Source: CAWEHT01 sp963808455 (lineage in GTDB: Bacteria > Chloroflexota > Anaerolineae > CG2-30-64-16). From it: a stretch of 13,204 nucleotides of DNA. The notes under the pieces are model-generated. The model was not told the origin of the DNA, made no database searches, and saw nothing but the letters and a program-made list of their open reading frames with translations. Positions 1 through 7,493 of the stretch are shown here, in pieces. The DNA is taken from NCBI GenBank assembly GCA_963808455.1, contig CAWEHT010000117.1:1-13204 (forward strand), written 5' to 3'. Made by a program: the position numbers and the translations under genes. Position 1 is the first letter of the stretch. Every line of letters starts with the position of its first letter.

Positions 1-1870
1 CAAGCCCCCGCCGGTTGCTCAACTTCCGGCAAAGCCTCGCAGCCTCTCCGAAGTGCCTTTGGGCTTGAAGCTGGTCGGCGCCGAAGTGGTCGGCCAGGCC
101 AAGCAGCTCAAGCGTCTCGGCCAGCCCTGAGTCGTCGCCGATCCCGGCAAAGATGGCCCGCGCTCCTGGTGATAGCGCGCCGCCTCTGCCGGCTCGTCCT
201 GGTTCAGGTACCAGTTGCCGACCCGGTTGAGGCTGTGGGCATGCAAGGCCGGATCGCCGATTTGCTCGGCCAATGCCAGAGCTTGCCGGAAGTATTCCCC
301 GGCCGCCGTGTAGCTGCGCCCCGCCCACAGGAACCCGAGGGCCAGCAAGGCGTCGCATTCGGCGCGCCGGTCGCCGGCCGCCTCCGCGGTCTGCCAGCCT
401 GCCGTGTAGTCTTGCCGGGCTCTTTCGAACTCGCCTAACATCTCGTAAGCGTGCCCGCGCGCCGTGAGGAGGTGGCTGCCAGGGGAAATCCGCAGGTGTC
501 CGGCCGCCTCCAGCGCCCACGATAAGTGCTCGGCTGCCGCCCGTGGCGCGTACAGTGCCAGGGCCTGTTCCCCGGCCTGCGCCGCATAATCCAGCGTCTT
601 GGGCCAGTCCCCGGCCTGGTTGAAGTGATAGGCCAGTTCGGGCAGGGCTGCGCCGGGCATGCGTGCCAGGGCTTCCGCAACCCGGGCGTGCAGCGCGCGC
701 CGTTCGCGCCGCCAACAGATCGGCCAGGATCGCCTGTCGCGTCAGCTCGTGGCGGAAAGCGAAGATATCAGGCGATTCCTCCACCACGAGCTGTGCTGCA
801 ATGGCCTCCTTGATCATGCCCAGCAATGTGGCCTCGTCGAGCTGAGCCAGCTCCCGCAGCAGCGCGAAGTCGAAGCGCCGGCCGGCTATGCCGGCGAGGG
901 TCAGCACCTGGCGCGCCCGGCGCTCAGCCGCTCGGACCGCCGCTGGACCGCATTCTGAATGCTCGGCGTGTACAGCGGCTGCGCGCCATCGAAACCGGCG
1001 CCATCCCATGCCAGGTCGGCCGGGGAGATGCGGCCCCTCGCTGTCAGCGATCTCAACATCTCTTCGACAAAAAACGGGTTGCCTTCGGTCAACCTGTAAA
1101 GCGTTTGCAGGGAAGCTGGGGCAGGGCCCCGTTGGCGTCCATGCGGAGCGCTTCTAGGACTCTGCTCGTACGCTGCCAGCGTGGCCTGGACCATGGCCGC
1201 GACTTCGCTGGCGCTCAAGGGCTCCAGGCTCAGGCGGAGGGCCAGACGCTTCGCGATCGAGCTGAGCCAGGAACTCGCCCAAGGCCGGCCCGATCTCGTC
1301 CAGGCGGTACGTCATGAGCGAAAGCACCGGCTCGGCTGCGACGCGGCGTGCGCAGTACAGGAGAGCATCCAGGCTGGCATCGTCGGCAAAGTTCAGGTCC
1401 TCGACGATCAGCAGCACGGGCTGCGTCGCGGCAAGGCGCGTGATGAACTGCGAGACGGCGTGGAAGAGGTCTCGCTTCTCCTGACCCTGGTCGGGGATAG
1501 GCGATGGCGCGGGGCCAGGTACAATGCCCGCAACCTCGGGGATCAGCCTGGCCAGATACTGGCCCCAGGGGCCAAACGCCTTGCCGATCTCCTCAGGGGT
1601 GCGACCATGGCAGAAGGCACGCAACAGGTCAACCAGCGGGGCGTAGGGCAGGGCACGATCTGATTCGAAGCAGTTGCCTTGCAAGACCATCATGCCGTTG
1701 GCCAGCGTCTTTGCCTCGCGGGCCAGGCGGGATTTGCCGATCCCGGCCTCGCCCGCCACGAGGAGGATCTGTCCGCGACCCTTGCGCGCCGACTCCAAGG
1801 CGGCACCAACGGCTTCCAGCGCCTGGGTGCGGCCGATCAGGACGGGGCAGGTAACCGGTCTTTCCAGCAT
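1..1870 (-). pseudogene. LuxR/MalT-type ATPase-TPR transcriptional regulator, multiply frameshifted, C-terminus outside window
   Basis: Read right to left from ATG at 1870, the protein opens with an AAA/NB-ARC-like ATPase module. Walker A is GEAGIGKS at residues 40-47 and Walker B VLLIVED at about 152-158. Further on come TEGNPFFVEEML and FRHELTRQAI, both typical of large ATPase regulators of the LuxR/MalT/adenylate-cyclase type, and then TPR-like Ala-rich helices. In this family the ATPase and TPR parts sense a ligand and a C-terminal DNA-binding domain acts on promoters; that end is not in the window. The frame is broken near 1240, 917, 708 and 154. Each break is repaired by adding or removing one base, and family-like sequence resumes at once, for example RRERRALHARVAEALARM across 661-710. 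Walker B is followed by LNFAD instead of the usual LHWAD. It could be a relic or an intact gene hidden by read errors. Confidence 0.75.
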
Positions 1871-2029
1871 AGCTTTGCCTGACCCTCGGGGCCATGACGG
1901 ACCCGCATCCGGGAGGCAGCGAGCGCCGCACCATCAGGTTCAGGTGAAGCTTCTCTGCATCCGTGACGGGCATGGCCGTGCTGCCGATGCCAGCAGGGCA
2001 CCAGGCGTCCCCGCCGGCAGTTCGCTACC

Positions 2030-2038
2030 AGTATAGCA
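2030..2038 (-). promoter_or_regulatory. Candidate extended -10 element upstream of the LuxR/MalT-like gene
   Basis: On the minus strand this reads TGCTATACT, an extended -10 (TGn plus TATACT). It would start RNA about 150 nt before the ATG at 1870. No good -35 is seen 16-18 bp upstream. The same TGCTANACT pattern occurs in the promoters at 3269-3297 and 7014-7042, which raises its credibility. Confidence 0.35.
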
Positions 2039-2164
2039 CAAGCCAGGATCAGACAGAACACCTTCGGCTCGAACAAACTGCTCGGGGTCTGAGGTATGGA
2101 TAATGGTGGATCTGCCGCCAGTTTGACAAAACACGCAATCGTAGCATGCGGTACAGACCGGCCG

Positions 2165-2195
2165 CCCTGCAGCGTCGTACTAAAAGTATGCAGGG
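2165..2195. repeat. Bulged inverted repeat
   Basis: CCCTGCA at 2165-2171 pairs with TGCAGGG at 2189-2195. Inside it TACT (2178-2181) pairs with AGTA (2185-2188) over an AAA loop, leaving a 6-nt bulge on the left side. That gives 11 base pairs in total. There is no T-tract, so a simple terminator is unlikely. Confidence 0.45.
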
Positions 2196-2398
2196 ATCGT
2201 CGCAACTCGCGATCCTCCGCCAGCGTGGGCAATCCGAGCCTCCATTATCCCTCGCTACCGTTCCGCAGGACGCCGGATGGGCAGGGGTGCGCTCGCCTGC
2301 AGGCTGCGCCTTCTGCTCATCGTTCCAGGCCGTGGCAAGGCCGAGCACGGCCCCCTCTTTGAATACTGCTCCCGGCCTACACACGGATGAGCCGGTCA

Positions 2399-2425
2399 AC
2401 ATCGGCACGGTTCCCGTGCCGATGT
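2399..2425. repeat. Perfect 12-bp inverted repeat with 3-nt loop
   Basis: ACATCGGCACGG (2399-2410) and CCGTGCCGATGT (2414-2425) are exact reverse complements around TTC. The stem is GC-rich but no T-run follows on either strand. It lies about 100 bp before the toxin gene and could be an operator, a factor-dependent terminator or a processing hairpin. Confidence 0.55.
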
Positions 2426-2444
2426 CTGCGCACCCGCCCTGCAT

Positions 2445-2494
2445 TTGACCTGCCTCATCCATTGGGTTAAGAGTACTCGTACAATGGTACAAGT
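2445..2494 (+). promoter_or_regulatory. Probable promoter and operator dyad of the VapC/Phd operon
   Basis: TTGACC at 2445-2450 is followed after 17 bp by a weak -10, TAAGAG (2468-2473). An alternative -10, TACAAT, lies at 2480-2485 but has no matching -35. Overlapping the expected start is a near-perfect 8-bp dyad, ACTCGTAC (2475-2482) and GTACAAGT (2487-2494), with one mismatch and a 4-bp centre. Toxin-antitoxin operons are normally autoregulated through such dyads, so antitoxin binding here is a reasonable inference. Confidence 0.4.
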
Positions 2495-2524
2495 GATCGG
2501 CCTGGCAAGGAGCATCACGCAAGC

Positions 2525-2921
2525 ATGGACATCGTGATCGATGCTTCGGCCATCATCGCCGTCCTAGTAAATGAGTCGAACGAGGGGCGTCTTGCTCCGG
2601 CTCACGCAAGGCGCCCAGCTCCTCGCGCCACCTTCCGTGCCATGGGAGATAGGAAACGCCTTCTCGGCCATGCTCAAGCGCCGGCGTATTACGATGGTCG
2701 AGGCAGTTCGGGCCATGGAGGCATACGCCAAGATCCCGCTTCGGCTGGTGGACGTGGAGCTCACGGAAGCCGTGCAACTGGCCGGGCAGCTCAATCTGTA
2801 TGCATACGATGCCTACTTGTTGCGCTGTGCGGCCCGATACAAGGCACCATTGTTGAGCCTGGATCGGGATCTTGTTGTCGCCGCCACAGCTCTGGGCCTG
2901 GATGTTCTTGAGGTGTCGTGA
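2525..2921 (+). CDS. vapC: VapC-family PIN-domain toxin (single frameshift near 2584-2594)
   Basis: This is a predicted ribonuclease toxin of the PIN superfamily. From ATG 2525 (AAGGAG at 2507-2512) the protein starts MDIVIDASAIIAVLVNES, which supplies the first catalytic Asp (D6). The rest continues one frame over as LLAPPSVPWEIGNAFSAML with the catalytic Glu, then NLYAYDAYLLRCA and LLSLDRDLV with the other two acidic residues. All four PIN acids are therefore present. Removing one G from the GGGG run at 2584-2587 fuses both parts into about 131 residues, the usual VapC size. As the sequence stands the product is truncated, so either a read error hides a working toxin or the toxin is dead. 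Its stop overlaps the next start (TGATG), which points to coupled translation with the antitoxin. Confidence 0.85.
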
Positions 2922-3175
2922 TGAGCGCCGTTTACACCTACTCGGAAGCGCGGCAGAAGCTGGCCATCATCCTGGACAAGGCGGATCGCGAAGGCGAGGT
3001 CCGCGTGCGACGGCGCGATGGCCGCGTGTTCGTCATCAGACCCGAGACGGACGTCCTTACACCTCTCGATGTGGCGGGGATCGATCTGGACATGCCGGCC
3101 AAGGAGATCCTGGGCTTTGTCCACGAGGGGCGTCGTGTCCAGGCCGACGACGCGGGACTTGGGCCAGGTACCTGA
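2921..3175 (+). CDS. Phd/YefM-family antitoxin
   Basis: A protein of about 84 residues starts at the ATG that overlaps the toxin stop by one base. MSAVYTYSEARQKLAIILDK is the typical N-terminal DNA-binding and dimerising segment of Phd/YefM antitoxins, whose first residues contact the operator. RRRDGRVFVIRPE follows as the central strands. The C-terminal part, from LDVAGIDLDMPAKEI to the stop, would wrap and neutralise the PIN toxin. Its frame is intact. The antitoxin follows the toxin, whereas most type II operons place it first. The last 15 or so residues look unlike the family and may be frayed. The in-frame GTG just upstream (2918) is a less likely start. Confidence 0.8.
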   Translation: MSAVYTYSEARQKLAIILDKADREGEVRVRRRDGRVFVIRPETDVLTPLDVAGIDLDMPAKEILGFVHEGRRVQADDAGLGPGT

Positions 3176-3268
3176 GGGGCGCCGCGGGCCCGTCTCAACG
3201 TTTGGCTCTTGATGCCCTGCAGAGAGCTCTGACGCGCCCTATTACACCCTCGCTGACCTCATGTAAGC

Positions 3269-3297
3269 TTGCCCGCACGGGCGGCCTATGCTAGACT
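3269..3297 (+). promoter_or_regulatory. Sigma-70-like promoter of yifB/comM
   Basis: TTGCCC (3269-3274), a 17-bp spacer and TAGACT (3292-3297), preceded by TGC, form an extended -10 promoter. It would start RNA about 95 nt before the yifB ATG. The segment CCTATGCTAGACT matches the promoter at 7014-7042 in all but one base. Confidence 0.6.
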
Positions 3298-3378
3298 GAG
3301 CCTCACTCGTTCTCCCGCCGGACCACGAGTTGGCTGTAATAATTCGCTTGGCCTGCGGGCTGTCTCGTTGCACCCACC

Positions 3379-3391
3379 CCTCCTTCGGAGG
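3379..3391 (+). promoter_or_regulatory. Hairpin containing the yifB Shine-Dalgarno sequence
   Basis: CCTCC (3379-3383) pairs with GGAGG (3387-3391) over a TTC loop. The GGAGG arm is also the ribosome binding site, 8 nt before ATG 3400. The short hairpin could dampen initiation, though 5 bp is weak and pairing of this kind can arise by chance. Confidence 0.35.
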
Positions 3392-3399
3392 AAGCCACG

Positions 3400-4920
3400 A
3401 TGCTTGCCAGAGTCTTCAGCTGCGCCCTCGTCGGACTGGACGGCGCCGTGGTGCAGGTCGAAACCGACCTCAACCCCAAGTCGCTGCCGGCGGTGACGCT
3501 CGTCGGCCTCCCCGACGTCGCCGTCAAGGAGTCCACCGAGCGTGTGCGAGCGGCGATCCACAACTCCGGGCTCAGTTATCCCCGCGGCCATCTCACCGTC
3601 AACCTCGCGCCGGCCGACCTGCGCAAGGAAGGCCCTGCCTACGATCTGCCCATCGCCGTGGCGCTCCTCATCGTCGCCGGCCAGGTCTCGCCTGACCTCG
3701 ACACCTTCCTCTTCCTCGGCGAGCTGTCACTCGACGGCTCGGTGCGCCACGTCAACGGTGTCCTGTCCATGGCGCACCTGGCGCAGGAGCAAGGCTACAA
3801 GGGCGTCTTCGTGCCGCAGGCCGACGCCCCGGAAGCGGCCCTTATCGAGGGGATCGACGTGTACCCGGTGGACACGCTCGGCCATCTCGTGGCCCACCTG
3901 GCCGACTACAACCCCATCGAGCCCTACCGGGCCAATCTGGACCTGGATGCTGACCCGCCGGCCTACGCGGCCGACTTCCGCGACATCAAGGGCCAGGAGC
4001 ACGTGAAAAGGGCCCTCGAGGTCGCCGCGGCCGGTGGGCACAACGTGCTCATGGCCGGCCCTCCCGGCTCGGGCAAGACCCTGCTGGCCCGTTCCATGCC
4101 CTCCATCTTGCCCCACCTGAGCCTCAGCGAGGCTTTGGACGTCACCCGCGTTTACTCGGTGGCCGACATGCTGCCTTCGGGCACGCCGCTGGTGCGCAGC
4201 CGCCCATTTCGCGCCCCGCATCACACCATTTCACACGCCGGGTTGGTCGGTGGCGGGCAGTGGCCGCGCCCCGGCGAGATCAGCCTGGCCCACCGCGGGC
4301 TGCTCTTCCTGGATGAGATGCCCGAGTTCTCCCAGCATGTGCTGGAGGTGCTGCGCCAGCCGCTGGAAGACAAGGTCGTGACCATCAGCCGCGCCCAGGG
4401 CAGCCTGACCTTCCCGGCCAATTTCATGCTGGTCGGCGCCATGAACCCCTGCCCGTGTGGCTACGCAGGCGACCCAGAAAAGGAATGCACCTGTTCGCCT
4501 AGCCTGATCGCTCGCTATCAGAAGCGCCTCTCGGGCCCCTTGCTCGATCGCATCGATATCCACGTCGAGGTCCCCCGCGTGCCCTTCCAGAAGCTCGCCG
4601 ACGATCGCCGCGGCGAGGCATCGGCCGCCATCCGCGCCCGCGTCGAGGCCGCCCGTGCCCGCCAGGGCAGCCGCTTCGCCGGCACCAGGATCGCCTGCAA
4701 CGCCGACATGGGCCCGACGCAGATAAGAGACTACTGTCCCATCGACGAGACGGCCCGCCAGCTATTGGGCACGGCCATGCGCCAGATGCAGCTCTCGGCC
4801 CGCGCTTACCATCGCGTCCTCAAGCTGGCCCGCACCATCGCCGACCTCTGTGGCGAAGAGCGCATCGCCACGGCCCACATCGCGGAGGCCATCCAGTACC
4901 GGCCGAGAAGACAGGGATAG
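3400..4920 (+). CDS. comM: YifB/ComM-type Mg-chelatase-like AAA+ ATPase
   Basis: This 506-residue protein matches the YifB/ComM family in full length and domain order. The N-terminal ChlI/Lon-substrate-like domain (about 20-140) includes LVGLPDVAVKESTERVRAA. The Mg-chelatase AAA+ core (about 190-400) carries Walker A GPPGSGKT at 220-227, Walker B LLFLDE at 301-306 and the PFRAPHHTIS segment. A Cys cluster at 351, 353, 363 and 365 follows (NPCPCGY and CTC), and LLDRID at 382-386 supplies a sensor/arginine-finger region. A C-terminal helical domain ends the protein. In transformable bacteria ComM is a hexameric branch-migration helicase that extends heteroduplex during integration of incoming DNA. 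Elsewhere the role is less clear, and no competence gene is visible nearby. The start is fixed by GGAGGA at 3387-3392 and a good promoter upstream. The frame is fully intact, unlike many neighbours. Confidence 0.95.
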   Translation: MLARVFSCALVGLDGAVVQVETDLNPKSLPAVTLVGLPDVAVKESTERVRAAIHNSGLSYPRGHLTVNLAPADLRKEGPAYDLPIAVALLIVAGQVSPDLDTFLFLGELSLDGSVRHVNGVLSMAHLAQEQGYKGVFVPQADAPEAALIEGIDVYPVDTLGHLVAHLADYNPIEPYRANLDLDADPPAYAADFRDIKGQEHVKRALEVAAAGGHNVLMAGPPGSGKTLLARSMPSILPHLSLSEALDVTRVYSVADMLPSGTPLVRSRPFRAPHHTISHAGLVGGGQWPRPGEISLAHRGLLFLDEMPEFSQHVLEVLRQPLEDKVVTISRAQGSLTFPANFMLVGAMNPCPCGYAGDPEKECTCSPSLIARYQKRLSGPLLDRIDIHVEVPRVPFQKLADDRRGEASAAIRARVEAARARQGSRFAGTRIACNADMGPTQIRDYCPIDETARQLLGTAMRQMQLSARAYHRVLKLARTIADLCGEERIATAHIAEAIQYRPRRQG

Positions 4921-4945
4921 CCCGCGCTATGTCAAAGCCCTTTTC

Positions 4946-4974
4946 TTGACAGATCCCATGCAAGCCTTTATCGT
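4946..4974 (+). promoter_or_regulatory. Candidate promoter of the secreted-protein gene
   Basis: A perfect TTGACA (4946-4951) is followed after 17 bp by TATCGT (4969-4974), four of six matches to the -10 consensus. TGTCAA at 4930-4935 forms an exact inverted repeat with this -35, spaced by 10 bp, and may be a regulator site. The leader to ATG 5138 would be about 155 nt. Confidence 0.4.
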
Positions 4975-5042
4975 TCCAGCGCTCGCGCACGTTGTCCTGT
5001 TCGAGCGCGTTGCTAGAGCCGCCTCGTGCCTGCCGACCGCGG

Positions 5043-5082
5043 CAGACCCCGTCTCCTCGGGTCTGGCCCCCGCATCACGGGG
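5043..5082 (+). repeat. Two adjacent leader hairpins
   Basis: CAGACCC (5043-5049) pairs with GGGTCTG (5059-5065), and CCCCG (5068-5072) pairs with CGGGG (5078-5082). They lie between yifB and the secreted-protein gene. No T-run follows, so they may stabilise the leader or serve as a weak end for yifB transcripts. Confidence 0.35.
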
Positions 5083-5137
5083 ATTCGAGGGTCGCAGGTA
5101 GGGGCAGCCTAACAGCAGAGAAGAAAGGAGAATCGAA

Positions 5138-6362
5138 ATGTTCGGCAAGTTCCTCAAGCTGGCCGGCATCTTCCTCGTTGCCAGCATCCTCCTGTCGCAC
5201 GCGGGAGTCGCCTTTGCGGATGAGCCGCCTGGCACCGGACCCGAGACGGCTTGGACGGTCCCCGATAGCCAGGTCAGTATCACGGCGGGCGGCGAACTCT
5301 GGTTTGCCTTCAACTACGCCGGGGATGGCTCGCAAATTCGCGTCCACATGAGTGGCGACTTCCAATCGCCCACTCATCAAACGCCCTTGACCCAATTCAC
5401 CATCTGGACTCCCGGCGAGGTACAAAAGCGGGGGCTGCATGAGGCCGTGACGCCGGTCGGAGCAGGCGCCGCAAATACGTACGGCTACAACCCCGACATG
5501 ATCTGGACAAGCAATTTCAACGCGCGGGGCACCTATTACATCGTGGTCGATCAGAGCTCACAAACCTCCGGCAGCTTTCATCTGACCCTTACTGGGGCCG
5601 GTGTGACCCCCGCCGGCCAACCTATGGCGTCTTCTGCCTCGGCTGCAAGCGCCGCCCCGGCTGCGACCGCTGCTGACACAGCTGTTCCGGCCGCCACCGA
5701 GGCGAGCGCTTCGGCCCAGGTGACCGTCACGGCCGCTCCTGCGGCTTCGGCTCCGGCGAGCGCTTCGGCCCAGGTGACCGTCACGGCCGCTCCTGCGGCT
5801 TCGGCTCCGGTGAGCACTACGGCTCCGGTGAGCACCTCGGCCCCCGAGGCTGCGGCGGCGCCGGTGAGCATTACGGTGCCGGTGAGCACCACGGCCCCTG
5901 AGGCCACTTCAGCTCCGGTGACTCCCACGGTCGCACCGTCTGCGGCGGCGCCGGCATCCGCCGTAGTCACACCCACCGCTTCAGCCCCGATATCCGGCAC
6001 AGGTCCAACCGGCGCGTACACCGCCGCAAGAGGCTGGGTGCCGACCGCCCAGGGTACCGCGAACATGGTATGCATTCCAGTACCGCGGAGACGGCTCCCC
6101 GATCACGGTCGACATGCAAGTGAACCCCGCCGCCACGGCCGGATTCGCCGTGTGGACGCCGCAGAGCGTGCAAACGATGCAGGGAGGCCAGCTCGTGATC
6201 CCCATCGGCCTCGGCTCCATCAACCCCAACGAGGCCGACGACCTGATCTGGTCCGGCAGCCTGCACCAAGCCGGCACTTACTACGTGCTGGTAGCCCAGA
6301 GTGGGCCCGCGGGCAGCTACAACCTCACGGTCACCGGCAGCGGCGTTACCTTCGGCCAGTGA
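5138..6362 (+). CDS. Secreted protein with two PPC-like beta domains (frameshift at about 6065)
   Basis: ATG 5138 has a good AAAGGAGA ribosome site. Residues 1-27 are a signal peptide with a Lys-containing start, a hydrophobic core and cleavage after AFA before DEPP. Residues 30-157 form a beta-rich domain like the bacterial pre-peptidase C-terminal (PPC) fold, with WFAFNYAGDGSQI, FTIWTPGEV and GTYYIVVDQS. A low-complexity Ala/Ser/Thr/Pro linker of about 140 residues follows. A second copy of the domain lies one frame over (WYAFQYRGDGSPI, FAVWTPQSV, GTYYVLVAQS) and stops at 6362. Dropping one base near 6065 joins the two halves; unrepaired, the frame runs as basic nonsense to 6487. The protein is probably extracellular or surface-linked and may bind a polymer, but no catalytic motif is visible. 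The function is unknown. Confidence 0.75.
5701..5808 (+). repeat. Perfect 54-bp tandem repeat, two copies, in the linker
   Basis: 5701-5754 and 5755-5808 are identical base for base. Each encodes 18 residues, EASASAQVTVTAAPAASAP-like, in frame. Identity at third codon positions shows a recent duplication, and the copy number is a natural candidate for length variation among strains. Confidence 0.9.
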
Positions 6363-6579
6363 CCGGCCGCAACTACAACGACCCTGCCGGGCGGGAACGC
6401 GCGAGGGGAACGGGCCCAGGGCAGCCCGCCCCTTTGCGCTACGACGGCGATCACAGGGGAGGCCGGTCCCACATAGGCGCCAGCTAATGCAGCCAGCCGG
6501 GCTCTGGTTAGCGCCCGCGGGGCGGTTCCCGCACGTCCGGCCAGGATATTGCACGGCCAGGCCCCGCTGCCCAATCCGA

Positions 6580-6613
6580 GAGGCGCCACTGCTGTGACAG
6601 GCAGTGGCGCCTC
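6580..6613. terminator. Strong 13-bp hairpin, probable terminator after the secreted-protein gene
   Basis: GAGGCGCCACTGC (6580-6592) pairs perfectly with GCAGTGGCGCCTC (6601-6613) over an 8-nt loop. Only a short TTT follows (CAATTTC), so it is not a classic intrinsic terminator. Its place about 220 bp after the stop at 6362 and its stem strength still favour transcription ending or RNA 3'-end protection. Confidence 0.5.
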
Positions 6614-7013
6614 CAATTTCGCCCCTCAGACAGAACAACCTGGCCCTACTCACGAAGCGGGCTCGAGCGCGCGCATGGCCCTGGCGGCCTGATCGTGGCC
6701 GTACCTGGGCGCGACACCAAGGCCACTCCATGTTGCAGCCAGCCTCCAGTGTGGCAACCGCACCGGGGGCAGCGCGCGCCGCTGGGACCAGCCGCCATCA
6801 CAGGATGCACACGCAGGTCCCCGGCCGGGGATGGATTCGACGGGATAGACAGGGTCAGGCCCAAACACATCCTGTCCATCCGGCCTGTCCTGTCCATCCT
6901 GTGCGAATTAGCCCGCCGGGACGCGGCAAGCGAGCCGGGTGGACGCAACTGAGCGTGCTGGCCTGGCGTGGCCCCGCAACATGATTTCGCCCTGGGCGCG
7001 ACACAAAACCGGG
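6614..7013. other. Non-coding stretch with short repeats
   Basis: No frame here has a protein-like translation. At 6848-6894 an imperfect inverted repeat (GACAGG with CCTGTC, AGGCC with GGCCT) encloses three copies of CCTGTCC at 6871, 6884 and 6889, two of them within CTGTCCATCC-like units. Such short tracts are common intergenic repeats in GC-rich environmental genomes. Nothing else is evident. Confidence 0.45.
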
Positions 7014-7042
7014 TTGCCAAGCTTTTCAGCCTATGCTACACT
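7014..7042 (+). promoter_or_regulatory. Sigma-70-like promoter
   Basis: TTGCCA (7014-7019), 17 bp, then TACACT (7037-7042) preceded by TGC make a good extended -10 promoter. Downstream on the same strand are the transposase relic and then the gene at 7494, so it may once have served the transposase and may now drive the nuclease/methylase genes through a leader of about 450 nt. Confidence 0.5.
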
Positions 7043-7187
7043 TTGCGCAATCCAGGCGCCCCGCGGGGGCCGGGCATCTGCCTCGATCGCCGGCGCCAAG
7101 GCCCTCTAGCGCATGGAGTAGCCCATGCCGGGCGGTCTCCCCCGAACGTCACGAGCGGTCTCTGCCGCAGTCCCATGACCGCCGTGT

Positions 7188-7451
7188 CCGCGGCTTGACG
7201 CCACAATCAGCCTTGGCGAGTTCGTAGGTCAGGTAAAGGGGAGCAGCGCCCATTTCGCGAACCACGGCCTGGGTCTGCCAGGTGCAGTAGGGTGGCAAGC
7301 CGGCTATAGCGTCCTGTCCTTTGGGGGCAGAGACCTGGATTCGGTGGTGCGGTACGTCAAGAACCAGCGGCAGCATCACGGGGCGGCACAACCGCCATCA
7401 AGGCGTTGGAACGAACGGAGGCCGAGAAGCCGCCGGCGACAGCTGTGTTAG
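7188..7451 (+). pseudogene. REP-associated tyrosine transposase (Y1 family), C-terminal relic
   Basis: An open frame without a start codon follows a stop at 7176-7178 and ends at TAG 7449-7451. It reads ISLGEFVGQVKGSSAHFANH, then WQAGYSVLSFG, then VVRYVKNQRQHH. These are the typical C-terminal segments of REP-associated transposases (single-strand Y1 transposases that act on hairpin repeats): the GxxKGxSSHFxN helix, the WQxGYGxxSFG strand and the YVxNQxxHH ending. The HUH motif and catalytic Tyr, expected in the missing N-terminal part or in the decayed segment before 7188, are not found. It is a dead remnant and evidence of past mobile-element activity at the left edge of the accessory block. 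Confidence 0.7.
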
Positions 7452-7493
7452 AGGGCCTGCCAGGGACAACTGAGGCAGCGCAGGGAGAATATC

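Larger units (their letters stand above)
1871..2524. other. Non-coding stretch between the regulator and the toxin gene
   Basis: No open frame here looks like a protein: the translations are rich in Cys, Arg and Ser with no family resemblance, and none has a convincing ribosome site. The stretch holds the probable promoter of the minus-strand regulator, a bulged hairpin at 2165-2195, a perfect 12-bp dyad at 2399-2425 and the probable promoter/operator of the toxin-antitoxin pair. Confidence 0.6.

Noticed and set aside
1181..1663. 160-residue plus-strand frame opposite the regulator
   Set aside because: The minus strand has the Walker A and Walker B motifs in this segment; the plus frame has none.
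2049..2522. 157-residue minus-strand frame in the gap before the toxin
   Set aside because: Its composition is Cys/Arg-rich without motifs, it lacks a ribosome site and it covers hairpins and the likely toxin promoter.
2525..2911. Unbroken 128-residue frame from the toxin ATG as the true protein
   Set aside because: After residue 21 it becomes unrelated basic sequence, whereas the other register carries the remaining PIN acids and the expected C-terminus.
5578..6075. 165-residue antisense frame rich in Ala, Val, Gly and Thr
   Set aside because: It is the complement of the repetitive Ala/Ser/Thr/Pro linker, where every frame stays open through bias.
6580..6613. Hairpin as a REP element mobilised by the nearby transposase
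   Set aside because: A single copy is seen and no GTAG-type guide tetranucleotide is evident beside it, so a terminator-like role is preferred.
6848..6895. CRISPR array
   Set aside because: The repeats are only 7-10 bp, irregularly spaced and partly overlapping, with no spacers and no cas genes nearby.
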